A stretch of 64,000 nucleotides of DNA from Bacillus sp. NTK071 (GTDB taxonomy: Bacteria > Bacillota > Bacilli > Bacillales > Guptibacillaceae). The translations under genes were made by a program, and so were the position numbers. Position 1 is the first letter of the stretch. Every line of letters begins with the position of its first letter. The DNA is taken from assembly GCF_017303315.1 (NCBI RefSeq), contig NZ_JAFKOI010000010.1, positions 1 to 64,000 of the forward strand, given 5' to 3'. Under the pieces are notes generated by a model, which did not search any database, was not told where the DNA came from, and saw only the letters and a list, made by a program, of their open reading frames with translations. Below are positions 9,439-20,324 of this stretch, piece after piece.

Positions 9439-10266
9439 TTGTCTCCTTTTATAGGTGAAATATTAGGAACCATGATTTTAATCATTTTTGGTGGAGGCGT
9501 TGTTGCTAACGTCAATCTACAGGATTCAAAAGCTCAAGGAGGCGGATGGATTGTTGTCGCACTTGGGTGGGGGCTAGGTGTTGCAATGGGAGTTTATGCA
9601 GCTGGTCAAGTAAGTGGAGCCCATCTTAATCCAGCCGTAACGCTTGGATTAGCAGCAGTTGGCGATTTTCCATGGAGCGATGTACCGAGCTACATAACAG
9701 CTCAAATGATTGGTGCATTTCTCGGTGCATGTATTGTATACTTTCATTTTCTACCTCATTTTCGTAAAGAGGAAGACAAAGCGCTTAAATTGGCTGTCTT
9801 TTCCACGGATCCAGCCATTCCGCATACTTTCAGCAATTTTTTAAGTGAGTTTATTGGTACAGCGATGTTATTAATTGGCTTGCTTGCAATCGGTTCCAAT
9901 GAATTTACTGAGGGATTAAACCCTTTTATTGTTGGTTTTCTAATTGTAGCGATTGGTCTTTCACTCGGTGGTACAACTGGGTATGCCATTAATCCTGCAC
10001 GAGACCTTGGTCCAAGAATTGCCCACTTTTTCTTACCAATACCAGGTAAAGGTGGTTCTAATTGGCGATATGCATGGATCCCTGTTGTTGGTCCAATAGC
10101 TGGTGGAATGTATGGAGCAGTTCTATTTAAGGCTGTTACAGAGGCAAGCTACAGTACTCTATTCTGGATCTGGACAGTAGCTGTGGCTGTTCTACTCTTT
10201 GGACTTTATCAAATGGGAGACAAGCTTCAGGAAACTGTCAAAGCAAATTCAGAAGCGAAGAATTAA
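9439..10266 (+). CDS. glpF: Glycerol uptake facilitator
   Basis: GlpF (275 residues) is a six-helix aquaglyceroporin that lets glycerol diffuse into the cell. Both pore NPA motifs are present: GAHLNPAVTLG near residue 60 and GYAINPARDLGPR near residue 185; the NPARD aspartate is typical of glycerol-selective channels. The TTG at 9439 is preferred: AGGAAGGTGA ends 5 bp before it and the protein then starts MSPFIGE, in register with B. subtilis GlpF. The upstream in-frame GTG at 9430 lies inside that ribosome-binding site. It forms an operon with glpK. Confidence 0.95.
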   Translation: MSPFIGEILGTMILIIFGGGVVANVNLQDSKAQGGGWIVVALGWGLGVAMGVYAAGQVSGAHLNPAVTLGLAAVGDFPWSDVPSYITAQMIGAFLGACIVYFHFLPHFRKEEDKALKLAVFSTDPAIPHTFSNFLSEFIGTAMLLIGLLAIGSNEFTEGLNPFIVGFLIVAIGLSLGGTTGYAINPARDLGPRIAHFFLPIPGKGGSNWRYAWIPVVGPIAGGMYGAVLFKAVTEASYSTLFWIWTVAVAVLLFGLYQMGDKLQETVKANSEAKN

Positions 10267-10290
10267 AGACGATTAATTAATTTCATTTAG

Positions 10291-11799
<1,509 letters not shown>

Positions 11800-11865
11800 G
11801 ATTAATGATTAGGCATTCTTTCTTTATTGTGCTACAATAAGGTTAAGTTAATAATGACCTGGTCG

Positions 11866-11934
11866 GAGAATAGGAGAAGACCACAGCCTTCAGACATGGA
11901 ATGTCCATGTTCTGATGAGTTGTGGTCTTTTTTT
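11866..11934 (+). promoter_or_regulatory. GlpP-responsive leader terminator before glpD
   Basis: GGAGAATAGGAGAAGACCACA starts a terminator in which AAGACCACA pairs with TGTGGTCTT, with an inner ACATGG/CCATGT stem and a T7 run. The GAGAnnAGGAGAA motif is shared with the glpF leader. A probable -10 (TACAAT, 11833-11838) lies upstream. About 140 bp separate this terminator from the glpD start; nothing else is seen there. Confidence 0.85.
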
Positions 11935-12074
11935 GTCCTTTTAAGCAGGTCAGTTCAAAGAATGTTTATTCGTATGCTTAATCTACCCTAGTTTAGGGGT
12001 AAAGTACTGAAGAGGGTTATTTTAAAGACTAATGTTAAATAATTAATTTAAGATAAACAGGGAGTGTGATCATC

Positions 12075-13745
12075 TTGGTTAAACCATTTTCCGGATTACA
12101 AAGAAGTGTAGTTCTTGATCAAATCGTATCTGAAGAGTTAGATGTTCTTGTTGTTGGTGGCGGAATTACAGGAGCTGGTATTTTGCTTGATTCAGCTTCA
12201 AGAGGAATGAATGCAGCCGTTATTGAAATGCAGGATTTCGCGGCTGGTACATCAAGTCGTTCAACGAAACTTGTTCATGGCGGTCTTCGATACCTGAAGA
12301 ACTTTGAAGTAGGTCTTGTTGCTGAAGTAGGGAAAGAACGAGCAATTGTGTACGAGAATGCTCCACATGTAACAACACCAGAATGGATGTTACTTCCGAT
12401 CATTAAGGGTGGTACGTTCGGTAAATTCTCAACAAGTGCTGGACTAGCTCTATATGACAGACTTGCTGGTGTTAAACGAAAAGAAAGAAGAACAATGCTG
12501 TCGAAAAAAGAAACATTAAATAAAGAACCTCTTCTTCGTAAGAGTGATATTAAAGGCGGTGGGTATTACGTTGAGTACCGTACTGATGATGCTCGCCTTA
12601 CGCTTGAAGTTATGAAAGAAGCTGTCCACCGTGGTGGTAAGGCAGTTAACTATGTGAAAGCAGAACAGCTCCTATATGAAGATGGCAAAGTAGTTGGCGT
12701 TCGTGCGAAAGACGTTATCACTGGTGAAACTCGTGAAATTAGAGCGAAAAAAGTAGTTAACGCTGCTGGTCCATGGGTGGATGAAATTAGAGAACTTGAT
12801 AAATCCAAAAAAGGTAAGCACATGTTCTTAACAAAAGGTGTTCACCTTGTGTTTGATCAATCGAAATTTCCACTTCAACAAGCGGTTTATTTCGATACAC
12901 CATTTGATGATGGTCGAATGATGTTCGCCATTCCACGTGCTGGTAAAACGTATATCGGAACGACGGATACACAGTATTCAAAAAATCCAGTTCATCCACA
13001 AATGACAGTAGAAGACCGTGATTATATTGTGGATGCTGCAAATTACATGTTCCCTGGCATTAACGTGACGAAAGAAGATGTGGAATCAAGCTGGTCAGGC
13101 GTACGTCCTCTCATTCATGAGGAAGGTAAAGATCCTTCTGAAATTTCACGTAAAGATGAAATTTTCATTTCAGATTCAGGACTCATTACAATTGCAGGCG
13201 GTAAGCTAACAGGCTATCGCAAAATGGCTGAAAGTGTCATTAATCTGGTGGCAGATCAATTGAAAGAAGAAAAGCACGGGAAGTTCCCAGCTTCTACTAC
13301 GAAGAACATGGTTCTTTCAGGTGGTTATGTTGGAGGAAGTAAAGGGTTCAAGGAGTTTGCGAAGGAGCAAGTTCGTCGCGGAACGACGCTCGGTCTAACT
13401 GTTAATGAAGCAGAAACGCTTGTTCAACGCTACGGTTCAAACATTGAACGACTTTATCAAATCATTGAAACAGTTGGAACAGAAGCGAGCTTCCACAACT
13501 TAAGCCTGGAAGTGTTCGCAACATTGATCTATGGTATTGAAGAAGAAATGGTGGCAACACCACTTGATTACTTCAATCGTAGAACAAGTGCCCTCTATTT
13601 TGATATTGATTGGGTGCGTCGCTGGAAAGAACCAGTTCTAGAGTACATGGCAAAACGCCTAAACTGGTCACAAGAAAGAAAAGAAGCTCATATGCAGGAA
13701 CTTGATCAACAGCTTCATGATGCAGTTGTTCCAGTGAACGCTTAA
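12075..13745 (+). CDS. glpD: Aerobic glycerol-3-phosphate dehydrogenase
   Basis: GlpD (556 residues) is the FAD-linked membrane-associated enzyme that oxidises glycerol-3-phosphate to dihydroxyacetone phosphate and feeds electrons to quinone. Features are the dinucleotide-binding VVGGGITGAGILLDSASRG near residues 25-43, the family stretches TSSRSTKLVHGGLRYL and GVRPLIHEEGKDPSEISRKDE, and a C-terminal domain. GTG 12066 would overlap the ribosome-binding site GGGAG; TTG 12075 is 10 bp beyond it and gives the expected length. Expression is probably set by the GlpP leader upstream. Confidence 0.95.
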   Translation: MVKPFSGLQRSVVLDQIVSEELDVLVVGGGITGAGILLDSASRGMNAAVIEMQDFAAGTSSRSTKLVHGGLRYLKNFEVGLVAEVGKERAIVYENAPHVTTPEWMLLPIIKGGTFGKFSTSAGLALYDRLAGVKRKERRTMLSKKETLNKEPLLRKSDIKGGGYYVEYRTDDARLTLEVMKEAVHRGGKAVNYVKAEQLLYEDGKVVGVRAKDVITGETREIRAKKVVNAAGPWVDEIRELDKSKKGKHMFLTKGVHLVFDQSKFPLQQAVYFDTPFDDGRMMFAIPRAGKTYIGTTDTQYSKNPVHPQMTVEDRDYIVDAANYMFPGINVTKEDVESSWSGVRPLIHEEGKDPSEISRKDEIFISDSGLITIAGGKLTGYRKMAESVINLVADQLKEEKHGKFPASTTKNMVLSGGYVGGSKGFKEFAKEQVRRGTTLGLTVNEAETLVQRYGSNIERLYQIIETVGTEASFHNLSLEVFATLIYGIEEEMVATPLDYFNRRTSALYFDIDWVRRWKEPVLEYMAKRLNWSQERKEAHMQELDQQLHDAVVPVNA

Positions 13746-13760
13746 AAAGTAGTAAAAGTG

Positions 13761-13792
13761 GAACCGATGCGGGTGCATCGGTTCTTTTTTTT
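13761..13792 (+). terminator. glpD terminator
   Basis: Stem AACCGATGC / GCATCGGTT with loop GGGT, followed by TTCTTTTTTTT. Confidence 0.9.
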
Positions 13793-13831
13793 GTAGTGAG
13801 GGGTCAGGCAGGTGCCTGACCCTCACTACAA
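13791..13831. repeat. Near-perfect GGTCAG-type palindrome
   Basis: TTGTAGTGAG-GGGTCAGGCA pairs with TGCCTGACCCTCACTACAA, with one bulged G and a 2-bp loop. It follows directly on the glpD terminator T run. A hairpin with the same GGTCAG/CTGACC ends occurs at 49511-49543. Role unknown. Confidence 0.7.
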
Positions 13832-13935
13832 ATATCGTCTCTCCATTTCATATGTCCTTTCATATAGGAAGTGGTACAATAGGTGATAGTTGAAATTGAA
13901 TCGTGGTTTACGGTTCGTACATAGGAGGTTCACGA

Positions 13936-14874
13936 ATGGTTAAAGTTCGTATGAAAGATGTCATTGAGAAGTTCAATCTTGAACTAGTGAGTGGTGAGGA
14001 AGGCATTCATCGCCCAATTACAACGAGCGATATCTCACGCCCAGGGCTTGAAATGGCAGGGTTTTTTACTTATTATCCAGCAGAGCGCTTGCAACTTCTA
14101 GGAAAAACAGAGATGTCCTTTTTTTATGGGCTAACAGACGAGCAAAGGAAAGAACGTATGGCGAAACTCTGTACGGATGAAACACCTGGTATTGTCCTCT
14201 CAAGAGATATGGAAGTGCCAGAGGAGCTTGTGAAGGCCTCAAAAGCAAATGATGTTCCAATTCTACGTTCACCTATGACAACGACTCGATTAAGCAGTCG
14301 TTTGACGAACTACCTTGAAAGTCAGCTTGCTCCAAACACAGCAATTCATGGAGTACTTGTTGATATATATGGTGTTGGAGTGCTCATTACAGGTTCTAGT
14401 GGTGTAGGGAAAAGTGAAACAGCTCTTGAGCTTGTAAAACGAGGTCATCGCCTTGTAGCAGATGATTCTGTTGAGATACGTCAGGAAGCGGAAAATACGC
14501 TTGTAGGAAGTGCTCCAGAATTAATTCAACATCTCCTTGAAATTCGAGGCCTGGGCATTATTAACGTCATGACTCTCTTCGGCGCTGGGGCGATTCGAAA
14601 TTACAAGAAAATCTCTCTCGTTATGAATCTTGAGCTATGGGATTCCAAGAAAGTCTACGATCGCCTTGGTTTAGAAGAAGAATATATGAAGATTATTGAT
14701 TCAAATGTTCCGAGACTTGTCGTACCAGTTCGCCCCGGACGTAACCTTGCGATTATTATCGAAGTTGCAGCTATGAACTTCCGATTGAAGAACATGGGGA
14801 TGAATGCAGCCAAACAATTCTCTGAAAGGTTAACAAGAGAAATTGAAGATGGAGACGAACACGATAGCATTTAA
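13936..14874 (+). CDS. hprK: HPr kinase/phosphorylase
   Basis: HprK (312 residues) phosphorylates Ser46 of HPr and Crh when glycolytic intermediates are high and dephosphorylates them when phosphate is high, thereby setting CcpA-dependent catabolite repression. The Walker A motif GSSGVGKS is at residues 153-160; the following VADDSVEIR and the signature [15 protein letters not shown] are typical of the family. ATG 13936 follows AGGAGG by 8 bp. First gene of the operon hprK-lgt-yvoD-ppaX-yvoF, the same order as in B. subtilis. Its partner crh lies 19 kb downstream. Confidence 0.98.
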   Translation: MVKVRMKDVIEKFNLELVSGEEGIHRPITTSDISRPGLEMAGFFTYYPAERLQLLGKTEMSFFYGLTDEQRKERMAKLCTDETPGIVLSRDMEVPEELVKASKANDVPILRSPMTTTRLSSRLTNYLESQLAPNTAIHGVLVDIYGVGVLITGSSGVGKSETALELVKRGHRLVADDSVEIRQEAENTLVGSAPELIQHLLEIRGLGIINVMTLFGAGAIRNYKKISLVMNLELWDSKKVYDRLGLEEEYMKIIDSNVPRLVVPVRPGRNLAIIIEVAAMNFRLKNMGMNAAKQFSERLTREIEDGDEHDSI

Positions 14875-14910
14875 TTTAAATACACTTAAACTAAAAGGAG
14901 AGACAAAGAC

Positions 14911-15723
14911 ATGCTAGCTTCCATACAGCCGCTTGATCGGATTGCGCTTCAGCTTGGACCGATCTCGATCTATTGGTATGGCATTATTATTGCACTCGGT
15001 GCTTATCTCGGTCTGCTACTTGCGGTTAAAGAAACGCAACGTCAGGGGCTTCCAAAAGAAACGTTTGTAGATTTAATCCTCTGGGCTGTACCGATCGCCA
15101 TTATATCTGCACGTATCTACTATGTATTGTTCCAATGGAGCTATTACAAAGACAACCCAGGAGACATTTTTGCGATCTGGGAAGGCGGAATAGCGATCCA
15201 CGGTGCTTTAATCGGATCTGTGATTACAGCAATTGTTTTCACTAGAAAACGTGGACTATCCTTCTGGAAAATTGCTGATATCGCTGCACCTAGCATCCTT
15301 CTTGGTCAAGCGATTGGGCGCTGGGGAAACTTCATGAATCAGGAAGCGCACGGTGGTCCTGTGACGCGAGAATTTCTTGAGAATTTAATGCTACCGGATT
15401 TCATTGTGAATCAGATGTATATCGATGGGACGTACTACCACCCAACTTTTCTATATGAATCACTTTGGAACTTTGCTGGAGTCATACTGTTACTAGTTCT
15501 TCAGAGAACAGCTCTTAAAAGGGGAGAAATCTTCCTATCTTATGTCATCTGGTATTCTTTCGGACGTTTCTTCATTGAAGGACTTCGAACAGATAGCCTT
15601 ATGTTAACAGAAACACTGCGAGTGGCACAGGTAATCTCAGTTGTTCTCATTATCGTGTCTATTGCACTTATTGTATACCGACGTATTAAAAAGTCGACAA
15701 AACCTTACAACGAGAAAGTTTAA
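14911..15723 (+). CDS. lgt: Prolipoprotein diacylglyceryl transferase
   Basis: Lgt (270 residues) is a membrane enzyme that moves a diacylglyceryl group from phosphatidylglycerol to the lipobox cysteine of prelipoproteins. It has seven predicted membrane segments, the early [10 protein letters not shown] segment, the signature [14 protein letters not shown] (residues about 137-150) and a late [14 protein letters not shown]-like stretch (here [15 protein letters not shown]). One possible substrate in this window is the lipoprotein encoded at 58106-58834. The ribosome-binding site AAAGGAGA precedes it. Confidence 0.98.
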   Translation: MLASIQPLDRIALQLGPISIYWYGIIIALGAYLGLLLAVKETQRQGLPKETFVDLILWAVPIAIISARIYYVLFQWSYYKDNPGDIFAIWEGGIAIHGALIGSVITAIVFTRKRGLSFWKIADIAAPSILLGQAIGRWGNFMNQEAHGGPVTREFLENLMLPDFIVNQMYIDGTYYHPTFLYESLWNFAGVILLLVLQRTALKRGEIFLSYVIWYSFGRFFIEGLRTDSLMLTETLRVAQVISVVLIIVSIALIVYRRIKKSTKPYNEKV

Positions 15724-15738
15724 AAGGAGCTGGGGAGA

Positions 15739-16686
15739 ATGGGTACATTGCAACGGGGGTTGAAAGCTGGTCTTTTAACAACGTGGGAACTTGGTAAGAT
15801 AATCTTTCCAATCACGCTTGCGGTTACGATTCTTCGCTATACTCCTATTCTCGAATGGCTCATCCATCTAATCGCACCAGTGATGAAATGGCTCGGACTT
15901 TCAGGAGAAGCGGCTATTCCGTTAGTGATCGGAAACTTCTTGAATCTGTACGCAGGGATAGGCGCTATTCTAACGCTTGATCTTTCTGTAAAAGAAGTTT
16001 TTATTCTTGCTGTTATGCTCTCGTTTTCTCATAACTTATTGATTGAATCGAGCGTAGCAGCGAGAGTAGGCGTGAAACTGTGGGTCATGTTAGTTGTAAG
16101 AATCGGTCTTGCATTCGTGTCTGCCGTAGTCATTAATTTGGTGTGGAACGGTGGTGGCGAGCAGGCTTCGTATGGACTTGTTTCCCAAACGAGTGAAACC
16201 GTACAAGGCTGGAGCGCAATTATTGTGCAAGGACTTGAAAAGGCATCGTTCGGTGTTCTTCAGCTTGCACTTATCGTTATCCCACTTATGATATTTATCC
16301 AAATCATGAAAGACTTTTCATGGCTTCAAACATTTTCGCGATGGATGTCTCCTATTACAAGGAGTCTTGGAATGAAAGAAAATACGTCAACCACTTTAGC
16401 AGCAGGTCTTGTTTTTGGTCTTGCTTATGGTGCTGGCGTGATGATTCAAGCGGTCAAAGAAGATGGAGTGGAGAAAAAGGATCTTTATTTAGCGTTTATT
16501 TTTCTTGTGGGGTGTCATGCTGTAATTGAAGATACGCTTATCTTCATCCCGCTAGGTATTCCTGTTATATGGCTTTTGCTTGTCAGGCTAGTAACGGCCA
16601 TTTTACTCACCCTCATGGTCTCAATAATATGGAAGCGTCGCGACGTTAGCAATTCAGAAAGAAAGGAACCAATGTATGAGCATTAA
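15739..16686 (+). CDS. yvoD: YvoD-like nucleoside-recognition (Gate) domain membrane protein
   Basis: A 315-residue integral membrane protein with two Gate/nucleoside-recognition-type halves (around residues 45-140 and 170-290) and several hydrophobic segments. Transport or sensing roles are inferred from the domain name only; the function of YvoD is unknown. It lies 15 bp after lgt and overlaps ppaX by 11 bp, so it is part of the same operon and its translation is probably coupled to ppaX. Confidence 0.85.
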   Translation: MGTLQRGLKAGLLTTWELGKIIFPITLAVTILRYTPILEWLIHLIAPVMKWLGLSGEAAIPLVIGNFLNLYAGIGAILTLDLSVKEVFILAVMLSFSHNLLIESSVAARVGVKLWVMLVVRIGLAFVSAVVINLVWNGGGEQASYGLVSQTSETVQGWSAIIVQGLEKASFGVLQLALIVIPLMIFIQIMKDFSWLQTFSRWMSPITRSLGMKENTSTTLAAGLVFGLAYGAGVMIQAVKEDGVEKKDLYLAFIFLVGCHAVIEDTLIFIPLGIPVIWLLLVRLVTAILLTLMVSIIWKRRDVSNSERKEPMYEH

Positions 16687-17320
16687 TACTATACTATTTG
16701 ATTTAGACGGAACACTAATTAATACAAATGATTTAATAATGGCTTCATTTAGACATACATTTGAACATTTTTATCCAGGGCGTTATCAGGATGACGATTT
16801 AAAGCAGTTTATTGGTGAGCCACTTTACCACACATTTGCTAAACATGATGAAAACCGAGCAGAAGAAATGGTTGCTTTTTATAGGGAACACAACATATCG
16901 AATCATGATAACCTCGTTACTGAATTTGATGGCGTGTTTGAAACGGTTAAAACCTTATCTGAGAATGGGTACAAACTAGCTATCGTGACATCAAAAATGA
17001 GAAACACGGTGGAAATGGGATTAAAGCTAACCAAGCTTGATCAGTTCTTCCCAGTTGTCATCACAGTTGATGAAGTGGAGAACCCTAAACCGCATCCAGA
17101 GCAGCTTGAAACAGCTATGAAGAAGCTTGGTTCTGTTCGAGAAGAAACGATTATGGTCGGAGATAGCCAATACGATATTCTTGCTGGACAAAACGCAGGG
17201 GTTACGACAGTTGGGGTTTCATGGACGATTAAAGGAAGTGACTTCCTTGCATCGTATAAGCCAGATTACTTAGTTGATCATATGGGAGAACTGCTCGCGA
17301 TTGCAGGAGTAGGAAAGTGA
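16676..17320 (+). CDS. ppaX: Pyrophosphatase PpaX (HAD family)
   Basis: PpaX (214 residues) hydrolyses pyrophosphate, including that made when HprK dephosphorylates HPr(Ser-P) by phosphorolysis, which explains its place in the hprK operon. HAD motifs: LFDLDGTLINT (nucleophile Asp9, acid Asp11), TSKMRNT (motif II), KPHPEQL (motif III) and MVGDSQYDILAGQNAG (motif IV). ATG 16676 lies 8 bp after AAAGGA, inside the end of yvoD. Confidence 0.95.
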   Translation: MSINTILFDLDGTLINTNDLIMASFRHTFEHFYPGRYQDDDLKQFIGEPLYHTFAKHDENRAEEMVAFYREHNISNHDNLVTEFDGVFETVKTLSENGYKLAIVTSKMRNTVEMGLKLTKLDQFFPVVITVDEVENPKPHPEQLETAMKKLGSVREETIMVGDSQYDILAGQNAGVTTVGVSWTIKGSDFLASYKPDYLVDHMGELLAIAGVGK

Positions 17321-17823
17321 GAAACACGGAGCGGTACCCTGTTACTGGCAGCAACGCACTCTGGCAGATTTATAAGACCGTCCCTTTCTGGAAAGTGGTC
17401 AAGAACTTTATCGTCATTCAGCTTGCTCGGTATATGCCATTTATTCCGGTGAAAAACTGGCTGTATAAAACATTTCTTGGCGTCAAAATTGGTGATCAGA
17501 CAGCTTTTGCATTAATGGTGATGTTAGACATTATGTTTCCTGAAAAAATCTCGGTCGGTAAAAATTCAATTATCGGTTACAACACAACAATCCTAGCTCA
17601 TGAATATTTAATTGATGAATACCGTCTTGGTGATGTGGTCATCGGTGATCGCGTTATGATTGGAGCTAATAGCACACTGCTTCCCGGCATTACCATCGGG
17701 GACGGAGCAATCGTTTCAGCTGGAACACTCGTACACAAAAATGTACCTCCAGGTGCTTTCGTTGGTGGGAATCCAATGCAATTGATTTATACAATGGAAG
17801 AACGTGCGAAGCAAGACATATAA
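17317..17823 (+). CDS. yvoF: YvoF-like left-handed beta-helix acyltransferase
   Basis: A 168-residue member of the hexapeptide-repeat acetyltransferase superfamily. Imperfect hexads run from about residue 80 to 150 (IGDRVMIGANSTLLPGITIGDGAIVSAGTLV). The acyl acceptor is unknown. Start GTG 17317 overlaps the ppaX stop by 4 bp, with AGGAG upstream. Last gene of the hprK operon, closed by the bidirectional terminator at 17823-17853. Confidence 0.88.
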   Translation: MRNTERYPVTGSNALWQIYKTVPFWKVVKNFIVIQLARYMPFIPVKNWLYKTFLGVKIGDQTAFALMVMLDIMFPEKISVGKNSIIGYNTTILAHEYLIDEYRLGDVVIGDRVMIGANSTLLPGITIGDGAIVSAGTLVHKNVPPGAFVGGNPMQLIYTMEERAKQDI

Positions 17824-17853
17824 GAAACCCGTAGCCTTATGCTACGGGTTTCT
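17823..17853. terminator. Bidirectional terminator between yvoF and map
   Basis: A 13-bp perfect stem, AGAAACCCGTAGC / GCTACGGGTTTCT, with loop CTTAT between the convergent genes. Confidence 0.85.
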
Positions 17854-17863
17854 AGTGTTTCTA

Positions 17864-18619
17864 TTACTCATCGCCCTGATCTGTTAAAAGGACAGGACCT
17901 TCTTTTGTAATTGCAAGTGTATGTTCATACTGGGCAGAGATCGAGCCATCTACTGTGCGAGCTGTCCAGCCATCTTCATCAATCGTACTAAAAGGAGCTC
18001 CGATGTTTAGCATAGGTTCAATTGTAATGACCATTCCTTCTTTTAAGCGTGGCCCTGTTCCTGGCTCCCCAAAGTGAGGAATCATTGGTTCTTCATGAAG
18101 CGTTGGTCCAATGCCATGGCCCGTAAAGTCACGTACTACTCCATATCCTTTTCCTTCAGCGTACTTTTGAATTGCATGACCAATATCTCCAATACGGTTT
18201 CCGACAACTGCCTGTTCAATTCCAAGGTATAGAGACTTTTTCGTAGCGTCAAGTAACTGCTGAACTTCGTCAGAAATGGAGCCAACAGCATAAGACCATG
18301 CTGAATCAGCAAGAGCTCCGTTCAAATTTACAACCATATCAACTGTTACGATGTCGCCTTCTTTAAGCTTCTGTGTACCTGGAAAGCCGTGACAGATCAC
18401 GTCGTTCACTGAAGCGCATGTTGCGAAAGGATAATCATGGTAGCCTTTCTGTTCAGGCGTAGCGCCACGTTCTTCTAGGAAGAATTCTACAAAATCATCG
18501 ATTTGTTTCGTAGTCACTCCTGGTTTAATAATGTTGCGTAACTCTTTATGACAGTCAGCTAGAACCTTTCCTGCCTCTTTCATTAACTCAATTTCTCGTT
18601 TGGTTTTACGATGAATCAT
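17864..18619 (-). CDS. map: Type I methionine aminopeptidase
   Basis: A 251-residue cytosolic metalloprotease that removes initiator Met. The five metal ligands are present: Asp94, Asp105, His168, Glu201 and Glu232, plus His77. The stretch VDMVVNLNGALADSAWSY is closer to B. subtilis MapB (YflG) than to the ribosomal-operon MapA, so this is probably a second, MapB-like copy. It stands alone on the minus strand with its own upstream region. Neither this gene nor the antiporter is next to yvoF in B. subtilis. Confidence 0.93.
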   Translation of the reverse strand: MIHRKTKREIELMKEAGKVLADCHKELRNIIKPGVTTKQIDDFVEFFLEERGATPEQKGYHDYPFATCASVNDVICHGFPGTQKLKEGDIVTVDMVVNLNGALADSAWSYAVGSISDEVQQLLDATKKSLYLGIEQAVVGNRIGDIGHAIQKYAEGKGYGVVRDFTGHGIGPTLHEEPMIPHFGEPGTGPRLKEGMVITIEPMLNIGAPFSTIDEDGWTARTVDGSISAQYEHTLAITKEGPVLLTDQGDE

Positions 18620-18749
18620 GTTTTCGCCTACTTTCTGCGGTTTTGTTTAAGTGTTCTCGGATCGACCATGTAATTTTATTAACACGTTATGCAGAGGATC
18701 TTCCCTCAGTTACTGTAACAAAAAAGCCTGCAAATTGCAGACTTCGAAA

Positions 18750-19811
18750 TCAGAGTAAATAAAAACCAATTCCCATAATTAAGTACGCAGCGAGCAATGT
18801 TGCTCCTTCAAACCAGTTTGTTTCTCCATCGTTACTAATAACAATGGTTAATAAAACAGCCGTTACCATTGTCACTAATTCTGGTAAAGTAAAGACAAGT
18901 GGCATTTGTACAGGGAAAAACAGTGAGATCAACACAAGCAGTGGAGCAACAAACATCGCAACTTGAAGGGTCGACCCTATTGCAATTTCTACTGCCACAT
19001 CCATTTTGTTTTTGTAAGCCATAATAATAGCCGATGCATGCTCAGCGGCGTTTCCTACAATCGCTACTATAATGACCCCGATAAATAATTCGCTCCATCC
19101 AAAGGTTTCTCCTACGGTTTCAAACGTATGAACAAGGCTTTCAGATACATATGCGACTGCGGCTGTTGAAAGTGCCAGGACGAGCATAGCCTTCCTCTTG
19201 CTCCATTCAGGCTCTTCATGATGAGGCGCTGAGCCATTCTCTTCATTATGCTGATAGACACCACGGTGTGTGACAAGCTTAAAGAAGAGTGCGGCAAGAT
19301 AAAGAACGATTAGAATAACAGAAATTCCTGTGCTTAATGAAATTGCTTCAGCATCACTCATTCCCATTGCAAATACTTCTGGAATGACAAAAGCAACAAT
19401 AACACCAAACATTAATAATCCAGAATTGTGTCTTGCATCATATACGTTGAATTTCTGGCGTTTAAATTTAATTCCTCCAATAAAGAACGAAAGCCCAGCA
19501 ACAAGAAGGAGGTTTCCGAGTACAGATCCTGTAAGGGAAGCTAGGACAATTTCAATTAATCCTTCCTTCAAAGCAAAGATTGAAATGATAAGTTCAACGG
19601 CGTTACCGAATGTTGCATTTAATAATCCACCGATTCTTGGACCAGATATTACGGCGAGGCTTTCAGTAGCTCTGCCCATGTAAGCAGCGAGTGAAACAAT
19701 CGTTAAACAGTAGACAATGAACATCAGAGTCTGTGACCAGTGAAGAAGACTTCCTGCAACAGACAAAGGAACTCCAATGGCGACTAAGAAAAAGAATATT
19801 TTGTTTATCAC
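18750..19811 (-). CDS. chaA: Ca2+/H+ antiporter (CaCA/CAX family, ChaA/YfkE-like)
   Basis: A 353-residue membrane protein with about eleven hydrophobic segments and the two alpha-repeat motifs GNAVELIISIFALKEG (near residue 68) and GNAAEHASAIIMAYKNKMD (near residue 250), typical of CAX cation/proton exchangers. It probably exports Ca2+ or other cations in exchange for H+. An ATG at 19820 would touch the ribosome-binding site AGAAAGGA directly; the GTG at 19811 is 8 bp beyond it and is preferred. Confidence 0.88.
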   Translation of the reverse strand: MINKIFFFLVAIGVPLSVAGSLLHWSQTLMFIVYCLTIVSLAAYMGRATESLAVISGPRIGGLLNATFGNAVELIISIFALKEGLIEIVLASLTGSVLGNLLLVAGLSFFIGGIKFKRQKFNVYDARHNSGLLMFGVIVAFVIPEVFAMGMSDAEAISLSTGISVILIVLYLAALFFKLVTHRGVYQHNEENGSAPHHEEPEWSKRKAMLVLALSTAAVAYVSESLVHTFETVGETFGWSELFIGVIIVAIVGNAAEHASAIIMAYKNKMDVAVEIAIGSTLQVAMFVAPLLVLISLFFPVQMPLVFTLPELVTMVTAVLLTIVISNDGETNWFEGATLLAAYLIMGIGFYLL

Positions 19812-19945
19812 AGTGCACATCCTTTCTACCTTTTTTTATGTTTAGTTTATTCTTTCTTTATTATAGTTTTCATTTATTGGGAAAGAAAGTTTTACCAGTA
19901 GAGTTTTTACGTGAAAGGTTCTTTTAGTAATGTTGCTATAAAGCG

Positions 19946-20080
19946 GTTGATTTGCGCTCCAGGATGCTCGCTTTCCGCGGGGCGGGCGGTGAGCCTCCTC
20001 GGCACGCTAAGGCGTGCCTGTGGGGTCTCACCTGTCCCGCTAGTCCCGCAGGAGTCGAGCATCCTTCCGCTCCAATCAAC
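19946..20080 (-). repeat. Dispersed hairpin element, copy 3 (full length, minus orientation)
   Basis: In element orientation it starts TTGGAGCGGAAGGATGCTCG and ends CGAGCATCCTGGAGCGCAAAT. The two arms pair over 10 bp (AGGATGCTCG / CGAGCATCCT), then GCGGGACAGGTGAG pairs with CTCACCGCCCGC, and the apex is a hairpin GGCACGC/GCGTGCC. It lies between the divergent chaA and hisZ genes and fills much of the 19812-20324 gap; the rest of that gap holds only the hisZ promoter. Confidence 0.92.
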
Positions 20081-20235
20081 GATGAAGTGGTTTTCTCATT
20101 AGAAATACCCATTAAAAGCAACAATCTTTTCAAAAAAAACGTTTATGAAAACAGCCTTCCAATAGCAAGAGTTAAATCAAGAGGATTGATTAGGAGTACA
20201 GAGGAAGGGTAAAGGGAATAATCGCTTCATATTGG

Positions 20236-20264
20236 TTGACGAAAATTTACCAGGCGTGTAAACT
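20236..20264 (+). promoter_or_regulatory. his operon promoter
   Basis: TTGACG, 17-bp spacer, TAAACT; about 60 bp before the hisZ start. No T-box antiterminator motif was found in the short leader. Confidence 0.75.
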
Positions 20265-20324
20265 ACAAATAACTTCATCTTGTTAGTATATTAGCGAACT
20301 AAAGTAAATGTGGGGTGCAGAAAA

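Noticed and set aside
20265-20324. T-box or histidine attenuator before hisZ
   Set aside because: The leader is about 55 bases, has no T-box sequence, no terminator and no His-codon leader peptide.
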